DNA from: an uncultured Chloroflexus sp.
Lineage (GTDB): Bacteria; Chloroflexota; Chloroflexia; Chloroflexales; Chloroflexaceae
Direction: 5' to 3'
NCBI RefSeq assembly: GCF_937129525.1
Contig: NZ_CAKZNK010000050.1
Coordinates: forward strand, 54,037 to 118,036
Length of the DNA: 64,000 bases
Positions 8,641 through 18,150 of the stretch are shown here, piece by piece. Every line of letters begins with the position of its first letter. Position 1 is the stretch's first letter. The position numbers and the translations under genes were made by a program. The notes below the pieces were generated by a model. It was not told the DNA's origin. It was given only the letters and a program-made list of their open reading frames with translations, and did not search any database.

Positions 8641-9879
8641 ATGGATACGCTGGCGGGCAAACGAGTTATCCTGGGAGTGTGCGGAAGCATTGCCGCTTAC
8701 AAGGTCGCTCAACTGGCGCGTGATCTGACTCTGGCCGGCGCGCGCGTCGATGTGATTATGACCAAAGCCGCCGAACAATTCGTCGGCGCGGCCACATTTC
8801 AGGCCCTCACCGGGCGACCGGTGCTGACCGATATGTGGACATTGCCGGAAGATGGTGTGGTCGGTCACGTGAGTCTTGGCATGCAGGCGGATGTGGTGGT
8901 GATTGCGCCGGCGACGGCCAATACTATTGCGCGACTGGCTGCCGGGTTGTGTGACGATCTGTTGACGACGACAGTATTGGCAACGCGCGCGCCGCTGTTG
9001 ATTGCGCCGGCGATGAATCCGGCCATGTATGATCATCCGGCAACGCAAGCCAATATCGCGACCCTGCGCGCGCGGGGCGCTTGCGTGCTCGAGCCAGAGT
9101 TTGGTCGGATGGCCGAACCGCTCGTTGGCCGTGGTCGATTACCCGAACCGGCTGATCTGCTGGCCGAGATCCGCGCGCTGCTTGGTCGTCACAACGGGCC
9201 GTTGCGTGGTCGCCACGTGGTGGTAACTGCCGGTGGTACTCGTGAGCCGATCGATCCGGTGCGTTACCTCGGCAATCGTTCGTCGGGGCAGATGGGGTAT
9301 GCGCTGGCGGCGCGAGCGCGTGACCTTGGCGCGACGGTCACGCTGATCAGCGGGCCAACAGCGCTGACACCACCGCGCGCGGTACATGTTGTAGCCGTGG
9401 AGACGGCGCTCGATATGCGAGCGGCAGTGCAGGCTGCCTGCGCTCAGGCTGACATTTTGATCATGAATGCGGCAGTGGCCGATTTTCGCCCCGCCCAACC
9501 CTCGACTGAGAAGATCAAAAAGCAGGCCGATGAGGGTTTGACGATCCAGCTCGTGCAGAATCCGGATGTTGTGGGAGAGCTGGCTCATCGCAACGATCTG
9601 TTCAAGGTCGGGTTTGCCGCCGAAACGCGCGATTTGCTGGCTAATGCCCGCAGCAAACTGCAACGCAAAGGATTGCATTTAATTGTTGCAAATGACGCTG
9701 TTGCCAGTATCGGCCAGGCCGAGATTGCCCTGGTCGTCCTTGATGGTGAGCAGGCAATAGAATTGCCGCGCCAATCGAAGGAAACTGCGGCAGCGATGCT
9801 CCTTGATCTGATAGTGGAACGTTTTGAGCAATGGTTGCCTGGCCGGCAACCATCCGCCAGAGAGAACGGAGACCGATGA
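8641..9879 (+). CDS. coaBC: Bifunctional phosphopantothenoylcysteine decarboxylase / phosphopantothenate-cysteine ligase
   Basis: Carries out two steps of coenzyme A synthesis: CoaB joins cysteine to 4'-phosphopantothenate using CTP, and CoaC decarboxylates the product with FMN. The N-terminal CoaC half shows GVCGSIAAYK, the active-site histidine in GHVSLGMQADVVVIAPATANT, and the PAMNPAMYDHPATQ loop. The C-terminal CoaB half shows VVTAGGTREPIDPVRYLGNRSSGQMGYA, MNAAVADFRP and the AETRDL/LIVANDA region. The protein has 412 residues. The start is the ATG giving MDTLAGKRVILG, with AGAGG upstream; a longer frame extends 63 codons upstream but has no coding character. The stop overlaps the next start (ATGA). 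Confidence 0.97.
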   Translation: MDTLAGKRVILGVCGSIAAYKVAQLARDLTLAGARVDVIMTKAAEQFVGAATFQALTGRPVLTDMWTLPEDGVVGHVSLGMQADVVVIAPATANTIARLAAGLCDDLLTTTVLATRAPLLIAPAMNPAMYDHPATQANIATLRARGACVLEPEFGRMAEPLVGRGRLPEPADLLAEIRALLGRHNGPLRGRHVVVTAGGTREPIDPVRYLGNRSSGQMGYALAARARDLGATVTLISGPTALTPPRAVHVVAVETALDMRAAVQAACAQADILIMNAAVADFRPAQPSTEKIKKQADEGLTIQLVQNPDVVGELAHRNDLFKVGFAAETRDLLANARSKLQRKGLHLIVANDAVASIGQAEIALVVLDGEQAIELPRQSKETAAAMLLDLIVERFEQWLPGRQPSARENGDR

Positions 9880-10928
9880 CCACCGAACCAGAGTCGAACC
9901 AGTCATCTTCTGAGTCGCTACCGTCATCGAGGCCAACGCGACGCTTGACTGCCCCTCGCATGCCACGCGCGACGACTCCGGTCGAGAGACCTGCATCTCG
10001 TACCGAAATTGATGAATTGATCGGCGCGCTCGGTAACCCGACCCATCCGCGTCATGCTGAAGCGGTTGATGCACTGGTTGCCATCGGCGCGGCGGCAGTG
10101 CCGGCATTATGCGCAGTGGTAGGGCCGCAGCAACCATGGTTGCTCGTTTACCGCGCGACCGAAGTGTTGGCTCAGATTGGCGATGGTCGAGCAACCGGGC
10201 CGTTGATCGCTGCTTTGAAACATCAGAATGCTAATGTGCGTTGGGGAGCAGTGCGCGCATTGACTCAGGTTGGTGATGTGCGCGCGCTGTTTGCCTTGCG
10301 CGAAGTTGCTCGCTCGGATCAGGGACGCACGAGTTGGGGTGAGTCGGTGGCCGGCGCAGCGCAGAGCGCGCTTGATTTGCTGAGCCGGCGCAGTATCTGG
10401 GCACAGAGCCTGGAACTGATAAAACTGTCTATTGTGAGTGTGATCTTTTTGTTGTCGGTTGCGCTCGCCTTTGGCGTGATCGGTACGCTGCGCAACGAGC
10501 TGGAACAATTCGGTCGGTATGTTCCCGGCCAGACTGAGCTACCGAATCTGGTCTTGCCAACGCCGCGTCCTACGGCTACTCCCCGCCGCTCGACACCGGT
10601 TGCCGATCAGCCAACTGCTTTGCCGGCAGCAACATCGGTAATCACCGGCACTGTGTTACAGGTAGCAAATGTCCGTCCCCTTCCCGGTACCAATAACCAG
10701 CCAATTGGTCGGATCAACGCTGGCGATGAGATCATCTTTCTCGCCCGGACGACCAACGGTCAGTGGTACCTGATCCGACTCGGCGATCAGTATAGCCCTG
10801 ACTCGTTCATTGCCAACCCCGATGGAAGTGGCGCCGGCTGGGTCAATCAGGCGCTGGTCTCACCGCCACCGGCAGACGTGCCGGTGCAGGAGCCGTTACC
10901 GTTAATCGTGCCGACAGCGACACCGTAA
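9876..10928 (+). CDS. HEAT-repeat membrane protein with C-terminal SH3-like domain
   Basis: A 350-residue protein. A Ser/Arg/Pro-rich start is followed by HEAT/PBS-type helical repeats at about residues 40-165 (ALVAIGAAAVPALCAVV, YRATEVLAQIGDGRATGPLIAAL, VRWGAVRALTQVGDVRALFAL). Then come one transmembrane segment (SIVSVIFLLSVALAFGVIGTL), a Thr/Pro linker, and a bacterial SH3-like domain (GTVLQVANVRPLPGTNNQPIGRINAGDEI ... WYLIRL). Such SH3 domains usually bind cell-wall or periplasmic ligands, while the HEAT part lies in the cytoplasm and would bind protein partners. The start overlaps the coaBC stop as ATGA and is preceded by GAGAACGGAG. Its function is not known. Confidence 0.85.
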   Translation: MTTEPESNQSSSESLPSSRPTRRLTAPRMPRATTPVERPASRTEIDELIGALGNPTHPRHAEAVDALVAIGAAAVPALCAVVGPQQPWLLVYRATEVLAQIGDGRATGPLIAALKHQNANVRWGAVRALTQVGDVRALFALREVARSDQGRTSWGESVAGAAQSALDLLSRRSIWAQSLELIKLSIVSVIFLLSVALAFGVIGTLRNELEQFGRYVPGQTELPNLVLPTPRPTATPRRSTPVADQPTALPAATSVITGTVLQVANVRPLPGTNNQPIGRINAGDEIIFLARTTNGQWYLIRLGDQYSPDSFIANPDGSGAGWVNQALVSPPPADVPVQEPLPLIVPTATP

Positions 10929-10991
10929 GCCTGGTGTGGCCCGCAGGGGTAGGGATGGAAACGATCGTCTGGGTGTCAGGTGAATACAGGT

Positions 10992-13247
10992 ATGTCCCCA
11001 GACCGTCAACAACGCGCGCAAACATCACCGCAACCGGCAGATCTGCCGGTTGCGCCCCGCTTTGCGTGCCTGTCTGCGCCGGGCGCGCGTAAGCTGGCCG
11101 CTCTCTTCGGTTGGGCTGTCTTTGCGGCGCTCATCATCACGCTTTTCAGTCAGATACCGGCGCGGCAGACGTTTGACATTGGGCGTAACGATGCTGCGGT
11201 GGCGCAAGGGTTGGCCGAACCTGAAATGGAATTGCCCGGTTCAGATGGGGTCGCGCGGCGATTGACACCGGAAGCTGCGTTGCGCCTGCCGCAAATCGGC
11301 ATGCCGGCAACGGTAACTTTACGCTGGTATGCAGCGGCTGGGACGCCGGTGTTCGTTCAGGTCAATAATGATCCACCAACCCAGTGGATCGCCAGCGGTG
11401 ATTGGGTAGAGCAGAGCGTTACAATCAGGAGTGGCTGGTTCAAGGCTGTTGATGTTGTTATCAAAATCTCGGCGGCGACCGCAAGCGATCCCGTCTGGCT
11501 TGATCGAGTGACACTGGTGGCAATGCCACCGGTAGTGCCTTATCCGGCGCAACTAGGGTATGCTGCATGCGCCGGCGCGTTGGCGGGCGCCTTACTGGCC
11601 GGTCGTCCACGCCGGCAGATACTGGTTGCGCTTGCCGGATACGGCGGATTGTGGTTGTTGCTCTACCGTATCAGCCCTTATCCGCTGCTCTACCTGCCGC
11701 CGGTGACTGTGGCCGGTCTGGCTGTCGGTTGGCTGGTCTGGCGCTGGCCGACGATGAGCGAACGCTGGCCGCGTTGGGCTACGCCGTGGCTAGTTGGCGC
11801 TATCATTGCGCTCTGGATGGCATTGATGTGGCCGGCGATGCAGGCGCGCGTTACACTGGCCCGGCCCGGCGTTGAAAACGATTTTCGCGTTTTTGCCACT
11901 CGCGACACGCTGGAGACCATCTTTCAAGCCGATGGTTTCTACAATCTTGGTTACCCCTTGCTCCTCTGGTTGACACGACCTTTTACGCATGATAATCCTT
12001 TTCTGGCCGGTCGCCTGATTGCCCTGATCGGCGGTGGTTTGCTCATCGGCGCCGGCTATCTGCTCGCGCGTTGCTTTAACTCGCCTGGACAGGCGCTGCT
12101 GGCTGCGATCATCCTGGCATTGAGCGGCATGGTGGCGCAGTACGGTTTGCTGGTGGGCAGTGATATGCCATTTGCGGTCTTGTTTACGCTGGCTGTCGCT
12201 GTGACACTGCGCGTCAGACCTGACTCACATCGTATGGTTGCGTTGGCTGCCGGAGTGCTGGCAGGGGCTGCCTTCCTTATCCGGCATCCAGGATTGCTCT
12301 TGTTACTGTGGGGCACGATAACGCTATGGTGGCTGGTTGATCGACGAACGGCGATGCGTTTTGCATTGGGATTTGCCCTGGCTGCTTCGCCTCAATTGAT
12401 TGTCAATATGCTGCAAACCGGTCAACCGTTGTTTAATCAGCAGGTCAAGAACGTCTGGCTGGCAGTCTATGCCAATACCGATTGGAGTCGTTGGGATGAA
12501 GTGCCCAATAGTATCGGTCTCTTCGAGGTAATTGCTCGCGATCCGATCCGTTTTCTGGCTAACTGGAGCCGTAATGTGATCGGATTTATCGGGGCGGGCG
12601 CGGAGGATGTAAGCGAATTTGGCCGGGCCGATCAGTTACGGTTGCTGGGTTGGCCGGCAAACTGGCTGGCTATCGGTGGGTTGGCGCTGGCTGGCTGGCA
12701 GGCGTGGCACGGTAAAGCTGATCGGCGCTGGCTGGCTCTGGTTGCGCTGATTGGCCTCTATGTAGCCGTCATCGCGATAGCTTTCATCCTGCCACGCTTC
12801 TTTCTGCCGCTGACACCGATATACGCGGGAGCTGCGACGTGGATGGTAAGCCGGCTATGGAATCATTCGCGCGCTCTGGTATCGACAGCGGTTGCGCTGA
12901 TCGTGCTTCTTGCGCCTGGCCCGGCAATCGCCGTTAACGCTGTGCTGGCAGCTCAGCCGGCAGAGGAAGTGGCAGCGGTTGCGTTGGTGCAACGAACTCT
13001 ACCAGAACCGGGAGCGCGGCTCGTGGCGGCGATACCCGAACGCTTGCCGTTGGCCAAATATTCGGCGATTGCCCATCTGATCGATGAGCGTGTGCCGGTG
13101 ACGGTGACATCCGTCGAGTTACAGGCATTGCAGGCCGATTACCTGCTCTGGGACAATGCTCAGGGGCCGCCGCCAATTGCAGAACTAGATCGGAAACAGA
13201 TTGGCGATGGTCGATTCTCGTTATACGTGTTGCTGCCAGCTCGTTGA
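10992..13247 (+). CDS. PMT/ArnT-type membrane glycosyltransferase (GT39/GT83-like)
   Basis: A 751-residue integral membrane protein. After one transmembrane segment near residue 35-55 comes an outside beta domain of about 130 residues. About eleven further hydrophobic helices follow, then a soluble C-terminal tail. The helical core shows FRVFATRDTLETIFQADGFYNLGYPLLLWL and SGMVAQYGLLVGSDMPFAV, the pattern of lipid-linked sugar transferases where an acidic residue in the first loop is catalytic. These enzymes use polyprenyl-phosphate sugars outside the membrane. The ATG is preferred over a GTG four codons upstream because AGGTGA sits eight bases before it. It heads a run of glycosyltransferase genes. 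Acceptor and sugar cannot be read from sequence. Confidence 0.8.
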   Translation: MSPDRQQRAQTSPQPADLPVAPRFACLSAPGARKLAALFGWAVFAALIITLFSQIPARQTFDIGRNDAAVAQGLAEPEMELPGSDGVARRLTPEAALRLPQIGMPATVTLRWYAAAGTPVFVQVNNDPPTQWIASGDWVEQSVTIRSGWFKAVDVVIKISAATASDPVWLDRVTLVAMPPVVPYPAQLGYAACAGALAGALLAGRPRRQILVALAGYGGLWLLLYRISPYPLLYLPPVTVAGLAVGWLVWRWPTMSERWPRWATPWLVGAIIALWMALMWPAMQARVTLARPGVENDFRVFATRDTLETIFQADGFYNLGYPLLLWLTRPFTHDNPFLAGRLIALIGGGLLIGAGYLLARCFNSPGQALLAAIILALSGMVAQYGLLVGSDMPFAVLFTLAVAVTLRVRPDSHRMVALAAGVLAGAAFLIRHPGLLLLLWGTITLWWLVDRRTAMRFALGFALAASPQLIVNMLQTGQPLFNQQVKNVWLAVYANTDWSRWDEVPNSIGLFEVIARDPIRFLANWSRNVIGFIGAGAEDVSEFGRADQLRLLGWPANWLAIGGLALAGWQAWHGKADRRWLALVALIGLYVAVIAIAFILPRFFLPLTPIYAGAATWMVSRLWNHSRALVSTAVALIVLLAPGPAIAVNAVLAAQPAEEVAAVALVQRTLPEPGARLVAAIPERLPLAKYSAIAHLIDERVPVTVTSVELQALQADYLLWDNAQGPPPIAELDRKQIGDGRFSLYVLLPAR

Positions 13248-13324
13248 AATGCGCAAGCCGAAAATCTCTGCTATGATAGAGCGGATCCGCGGCTGGAATG
13301 CGCGCGATTAGTAACCTGGAAACT

Positions 13325-15466
13325 ATGGTCTCTTCATCTACGCGCCCGCTCGCAACCGAAAAGCATCGCTCCCAGACCGTCAAACTTGCGCATATCGCGC
13401 GCCGTCCGGCAATCTGGTTGGGCGCGCTGATGATCATCGGTCTTGGGTTGCGGCTCTGGTTTTTGTCCGTGAACCAGATCGACCCCCGCTTTTCGGCAGC
13501 CGACGACGGTGACTACTATCTGCGCGCGCTGCAATTTGCCGTCACCAGCGAATATCAAGACAATTCGTGGCTGGTGCGTCCACCCGGACATATCTTTTTC
13601 TTTGCGGCATTATTGCGAATTGGGCTGATTTTCGGCGATCCGGCCATTGGCATTGCGCTCATCCGCGTGGCGCAAGTTGTGATGTCGTTGGCGCTCATTC
13701 CGCTGGGCTACGATCTGGCGCGGCGTCTGTTTGATCGGCGCACTGGCTTCATCTTTGCTCTGATTCTGACCGTCTGGTTACCGATGGTCGAGTTACCGGC
13801 GCTCATTCTGAGCGAACCGCTGTTCTTTTACATGCTCGTTACCCATGTCTGGATGTTGGTGCGCTGGCGCGATGACCGGCGCGCTGGCTGGTTGATCGGC
13901 GCCGGGATAACGCTGGCGCTGGCGGCGCTGGCTCGATCGCCCGGTCTCTATGGCGCGCTGTTTGCTGCGCTCGTCATTGTTGTGATTGCATGGCAATCGG
14001 CTACTCAACGGCGGTTTCAGCGTATTGTTACGGCGCTCGTGACCTTCTCGTTGCCATTTATCCTGACAATTGCGCCATGGACGATCCGCAACTACCTGTT
14101 GTATCAGGACATCATTCTGGTCGATTCGCTGGGGCCGGTCAATCTCTGGATTGCGATGAGCGATGCGGTGCATGAAGGGCGCGGCGAAGGTGAGGCAAAG
14201 GGTATCTTGCTCGCTGTGCCTCAGGCCGAACGTCAGCGTTTTGTCAGCGCTGAATTGCGTCGGATTGCGCAGACGGAACCGGAGCGCTTCGTTCGCAATT
14301 TCTGGTCTCATTTTCAGCACATCTGGAAAGCGCAGTTTATCGAAGACTTCCTGGTCAAAGCGAGTTTTTTTACTCGACCTTTGCGTGAAGTCTGGCTGCT
14401 CGGGATCGTCGGCGATCTGATCTGGCTTGCATTCACACTGGCAGCGCCGGTTGCCTTCTGTTTACGCTGGCGTGATGGCGCGTTTCGCTTGCTGGCCTTG
14501 GGCTGGATCGGGTATACCTGCCTGATGGTGATGCTCATCCATGTGGAACTGCGTTATTTGCTGCCGATCTGGTTTTGGCTGGCGCTGTACGGCGCAGCGG
14601 CAATCGCCCATAGCAGTCACTGGCTGCGCCGACCAGGTTGGCCAGTGCTGGCCGGTCTGGCCGTAAGCTGTGGTCTGGCAGTGCTAATCTTCAGCTACTG
14701 CAACTACCCGCAGATTATGCGCAATGGGCTGGCGCGTGAGCAGGCCTGGATAGCGGCTCAGCAAGCACTGGCGCGCAATGATGTCGTGGCGACCGAGCAG
14801 GCATTGCGGGCCATGCTGTCGGCTGATCCCGATTTTGCCGATGGGCAGGTCGAATTTGCCCGCTGGTTGCTGACGCAGGGGCGTTACGATGAGGCATGGC
14901 AGGTTATCGGTGACTATCAAACCCATCGCGGGAATCTGGTGCGCGGCGCGCTGGCCAGAGCGCAGGGAGATATGGAAACGGCTGCGGTCTACCTGCGCGA
15001 TACCGAAGAACGGGCCGGTGAGGATGTGCAGCGACTGGCATGGGCCTGGCTGAAACCTTCGCCAATAACAGCGCTGACGTTGGGCAACGATCTCGATCTT
15101 GGTTACCTGCACGGATTCGCTTTCGGTGAGCGGGCGGGTGAGGTTACGTTCCGCTGGTTGCAAGGGCAGGGTATGATCAGGTTGCCATTACCTGAACCAT
15201 TGGCCGGCGATGAAATCTTGATGCTGCGCCTGGCAGCGCCGGAGCCAACCCCGTTAACGGTCATTATCGCCGAACAGCATTACAATCTAACGGTCACGCC
15301 GGGCGACTGGCGGGTGTATCGGTTGCCGCTGCCGGCGCAGGCGCATGGCTTGCAAGAAGTGACCATTGAGCTGCGCGCGCCGACATTTCTGCCTTTCCAG
15401 CGCTATCCCGGTAATCCCGATGCGCGCCCGCTGAGCGTGATGGTTCAGCGCATATCTATTCGCTAA
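13325..15466 (+). CDS. PMT-type glycosyltransferase with C-terminal TPR-like and beta domains
   Basis: A 713-residue membrane protein. The helical N-terminal part (about residues 30-460) has the GT39-like first loop FSAADDGDYYLRALQFA, then WLVRPPGHIFFFAALLR, and an outside segment PWTIRNYLLYQDIILVDSLGPVNLWI as in many PMT relatives. After the last helix a TPR-like helical region appears (AQQALARNDVVATEQALRAMLSADPDFADGQVEFARWLLTQGRYDEAWQVI), followed by a beta-rich tail. The start taken gives MVSSSTRP and has GGAA seven bases upstream; an ATG nine codons earlier is possible. It is separated from the preceding glycosyltransferase by only 77 bases, and the GT2 gene follows after 10 bases, so the group is probably an operon. 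Confidence 0.8.
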   Translation: MVSSSTRPLATEKHRSQTVKLAHIARRPAIWLGALMIIGLGLRLWFLSVNQIDPRFSAADDGDYYLRALQFAVTSEYQDNSWLVRPPGHIFFFAALLRIGLIFGDPAIGIALIRVAQVVMSLALIPLGYDLARRLFDRRTGFIFALILTVWLPMVELPALILSEPLFFYMLVTHVWMLVRWRDDRRAGWLIGAGITLALAALARSPGLYGALFAALVIVVIAWQSATQRRFQRIVTALVTFSLPFILTIAPWTIRNYLLYQDIILVDSLGPVNLWIAMSDAVHEGRGEGEAKGILLAVPQAERQRFVSAELRRIAQTEPERFVRNFWSHFQHIWKAQFIEDFLVKASFFTRPLREVWLLGIVGDLIWLAFTLAAPVAFCLRWRDGAFRLLALGWIGYTCLMVMLIHVELRYLLPIWFWLALYGAAAIAHSSHWLRRPGWPVLAGLAVSCGLAVLIFSYCNYPQIMRNGLAREQAWIAAQQALARNDVVATEQALRAMLSADPDFADGQVEFARWLLTQGRYDEAWQVIGDYQTHRGNLVRGALARAQGDMETAAVYLRDTEERAGEDVQRLAWAWLKPSPITALTLGNDLDLGYLHGFAFGERAGEVTFRWLQGQGMIRLPLPEPLAGDEILMLRLAAPEPTPLTVIIAEQHYNLTVTPGDWRVYRLPLPAQAHGLQEVTIELRAPTFLPFQRYPGNPDARPLSVMVQRISIR

Positions 15467-15476
15467 GGAAGGAAGA

Positions 15477-16421
15477 ATGCAACAGATACAAGTATCGCCC
15501 CAGTCGATGCTAAAGGAAACCGGTAGCTATCCGTTTACTGTCAGTGTGGTGATTCCTGCCTATAACGAGGCGCACGGCATTGCCAGTGTGATCGAACGTG
15601 TGCGCACCGTACTACCCACGGCTGAAATCATCGTTGTCGATGACTGTTCACGCGATGAGACGGCGGCAGTAGCGCAAGCCGCTGGCGCGCGAGTGATCCG
15701 ACACCCGGTCAATCGGGGTAACGGCGCAGCGGTGAAGACCGGGATCCGGCGAGCGCGCGGCGAGGTAGTGCTGCTGATGGATGCCGACGGTCAAATGGAT
15801 CCGCGCTACATTCCCGATCTGCTCGGTGGAATTGCCGCCGGTTACGATATGGTCGTGGGCGCGCGTACCCGCGATACGCAGGGCGATTCGATCTTTCGAC
15901 GCTGGGGGAACCGGGCGCTCGATGCATTGGGCAGCTATCTGGTCGAAACCGAGGTGCGCGATCTGACTAGTGGCTACCGGGCAATGCGGCGCGACGTGAT
16001 TATGGAATTTATTAATTTACTGCCTAACCGGTACTCATACCCTACCACCAGCACCCTCGCCCTGCTCAAGGCCGGCTACCATGTCGGCTATGTACCGGTG
16101 ACCGGTCAGCGACGACAAGGCGGTCAGAGCGGGCAAAAACTGGTGCGCAACGGGATTCGGTTTGGCCTGATCATTCTGCGCATCGTTTCCCTCTTTGCCC
16201 CGTTGCGGGTCTATTTTCCGGTTGCGCTCTCGATGCAGGGGCTGGCGCTTCTCTCGTTCCTGGTCAGCTTCTTCATTACCGATCCGTTTCGTTTCCATAT
16301 TCCCAATTCGGCGGTGGGCTTATTTGTGGGCAGCATCATCATCTTCATGTTTGGCCTCAATGCCGAACAGGTTGCCGCGCTCCGCTTCCAGCGTCCGCCG
16401 CGCATCGCTGACGAGGAGTAA
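15477..16421 (+). CDS. Family 2 glycosyltransferase, DPM1/polyprenyl-phosphate sugar synthase-like
   Basis: A 314-residue enzyme with an inverting GT2 domain: SVVIPAYNEAHGIASVI, the nucleotide-binding VVDDCSRDETAA, HPVNRGNGAAVKTGI, and the DXD-type metal site LLMDADGQMDP. The DLTSGYRAMRR loop is typical of dolichyl- or undecaprenyl-phosphate mannose/glucose synthases. Two hydrophobic helices close the protein (FPVALSMQGLALLSFLVSFFI and SAVGLFVGSIIIFMFGL), anchoring it to the membrane. It would make the lipid-linked sugar that the two neighbouring PMT-type enzymes consume. GGAAGG lies just before the ATG. Confidence 0.92.
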   Translation: MQQIQVSPQSMLKETGSYPFTVSVVIPAYNEAHGIASVIERVRTVLPTAEIIVVDDCSRDETAAVAQAAGARVIRHPVNRGNGAAVKTGIRRARGEVVLLMDADGQMDPRYIPDLLGGIAAGYDMVVGARTRDTQGDSIFRRWGNRALDALGSYLVETEVRDLTSGYRAMRRDVIMEFINLLPNRYSYPTTSTLALLKAGYHVGYVPVTGQRRQGGQSGQKLVRNGIRFGLIILRIVSLFAPLRVYFPVALSMQGLALLSFLVSFFITDPFRFHIPNSAVGLFVGSIIIFMFGLNAEQVAALRFQRPPRIADEE

Positions 16422-16429
16422 CCGCTGTG

Positions 16430-17389
16430 ATGCGTCATGTCATCTCGTGGTTGCTACGCTTGATCGGGCCGGCGCTGTTAATTGCCTTTCTGGCGACCAG
16501 TGACCTTAACAGGCTTTGGGAAATTGTGCGTTCGGCGGCAATTGTTCCGATCCTCTGGTCGCTGGCATTATTTCCGCCGTTTGTTATCATCAAATCGTGG
16601 CGCTGGATTCAGATTATGCGCGCCATGAATCTGGTGCTCGATCTGCCGACGGCGTGTGTGCTTTACATCGTTGGGCTGTTCTACGGCGCGACGACCCCCG
16701 GCCAGGCGGGCGATCTGCTCAAAGCGGTTTATCTGCGTGAGCGCGGCCACCCGTTTGCGCCGGCGCTGCTCTCGGTAGTGCTCGATCGACTGTGTGATCT
16801 GATCATCATGGCTGCTTTGGGCGCGATTGGCGTCTTCGCGTTAGGCCGCTTGCTGCCCAGTCGTGAGTTGCAACAGGCAATCGTCATCGTGTCCGGGATC
16901 GGGCTGGTGGTAGTTACCGTGTTGCTGACCGCGCGCGGGCCGCGTTCGTGGGCGCTCACCGTAGCGCTGCCCAGGATCGCGCCGCGATTGCGCGCGCGCC
17001 TCGACCACTGGAATGAGCAGATGCACAGCCTGACATTGACCCCTGCTCTGATTGCAACTGTGAGTGGCGCGACACTTATCTCGGCCAGTTTTACTTTTTT
17101 GCGCTTGTGGCTGCTCTTCCTGGCCCTCGATCTGGGCGCGGTGCCCTTGCCGGTTGTGATCGGCTCGTCGGCCTTGATCGCTGTGTTGCAGGCGTTACCC
17201 ATCTCGATTGGCGGCGTTGGTGTGCGCGATGTCGTGCTGGTGGCAACTCTGGCCGCGTATGGCTACTCACAAGAACAGGCGCTCACCCTGTCAGCCCTCT
17301 TCTTATTGATTAACGTCGAGCATATCATCATCGGTTTTATCGTCTCGTTATGGTTTCCGATCAGGCAGAGTGGTACAATATCTTCATGA
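16430..17389 (+). CDS. Lysylphosphatidylglycerol-synthase-like transmembrane protein (AglD/UPF0104 family)
   Basis: A 319-residue protein with about eight membrane segments and the family pattern: an N-terminal LLRLIGPALLIAFLATSDLNRLWEI, the cytoplasmic FPPFVIIKSWRWIQIMRAMNL, YIVGLFYGATTPGQAGDLLKA, and VVLDRLCDLIIMAALG. Late helices carry ALPISIGGVGVRDVV. Relatives include the membrane domain of MprF and archaeal AglD, which act on or flip lipid-linked intermediates. In this operon it fits a role in transporting or modifying the polyprenyl-linked sugar; that is inference. GAGGAG lies nine bases before the ATG. The stop overlaps the next gene as ATGA. Confidence 0.85.
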   Translation: MRHVISWLLRLIGPALLIAFLATSDLNRLWEIVRSAAIVPILWSLALFPPFVIIKSWRWIQIMRAMNLVLDLPTACVLYIVGLFYGATTPGQAGDLLKAVYLRERGHPFAPALLSVVLDRLCDLIIMAALGAIGVFALGRLLPSRELQQAIVIVSGIGLVVVTVLLTARGPRSWALTVALPRIAPRLRARLDHWNEQMHSLTLTPALIATVSGATLISASFTFLRLWLLFLALDLGAVPLPVVIGSSALIAVLQALPISIGGVGVRDVVLVATLAAYGYSQEQALTLSALFLLINVEHIIIGFIVSLWFPIRQSGTISS

Positions 17390-18150
17390 CGTATAACCGT
17401 TACGCTGCTGTGTATGATGGCAGTGGGCAGATTCGGTTTGCCTTGCTGACCGGAATCTATCTGGAAGAGATCTTGCAACGCCACCCGGTTGATGGTCGGC
17501 GAGCGCTCGATCTCGCTTGCGGCACAGGTACCTTGTTAGCGATCCTGGCAGAGCGGGGATGGGAGGTAACCGGGCTTGACGCCTCGGCAGCGATGCTGGC
17601 GCAGGCGGCAGCAAAACTGGCGCAGGCGTCTACCAGAGTTGAACTGTATCAGGGTGACATGCGTGATGTGGCCACACTGTTGCCGGCCAACACCTTTGAT
17701 TTGGTGACGTGTACGTATGATAGCCTCAATTACCTGATCGGCGGCAACGATCTGGCTACCTGTCTGCGTGGTATTGCGCAGGTATTGGCGCCAGGTGGCT
17801 TATTTGTCGGTGATATGAATACCCGCCACTTTCTGGCTGTTGATTGGGGACATTGCCTGTTGAGTGAACAGCCGGGTTATGTGCAGGTGGAACAAACTCA
17901 TTTTGACCCGGTAAGTGACACATCGACTATGTGGCTTACCGGATTTATCGGCAATGATCACGACGGCTACGAGCGGTTTGATGAGATTCACATCGAGCGC
18001 GCCTATCCGACTGAACAGGTAGCAATGCTGATCAACACTGCCGGGCTGACAATTGAGGGATGTTACGATGGCTTTACCTTCCAACCGCCGGTAGCAACGA
18101 CTCAGCGTATCTTCTGGGTCGCCCGTAAACCACTATGCCGAAACTTTTAA
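17386..18150 (+). CDS. SAM-dependent class I methyltransferase
   Basis: A 254-residue protein with the Rossmann methyltransferase motifs: ALDLACGTGTLLAILAERGWEVTGLDAS (motif I and the acidic residue that binds the ribose), then LYQGDMRDV and FDLVTCTYDSLNYL. The C-terminal half is the beta-rich extension found in many small-molecule methyltransferases of this type. The acceptor is unknown. The start MTYNRYAAVYD overlaps the preceding stop as ATGA. A TACAAT sequence lies six bases before the ATG and could act as an internal, leaderless promoter. The end overlaps the next gene by 16 bases, which points to cotranscription. Confidence 0.9.
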   Translation: MTYNRYAAVYDGSGQIRFALLTGIYLEEILQRHPVDGRRALDLACGTGTLLAILAERGWEVTGLDASAAMLAQAAAKLAQASTRVELYQGDMRDVATLLPANTFDLVTCTYDSLNYLIGGNDLATCLRGIAQVLAPGGLFVGDMNTRHFLAVDWGHCLLSEQPGYVQVEQTHFDPVSDTSTMWLTGFIGNDHDGYERFDEIHIERAYPTEQVAMLINTAGLTIEGCYDGFTFQPPVATTQRIFWVARKPLCRNF

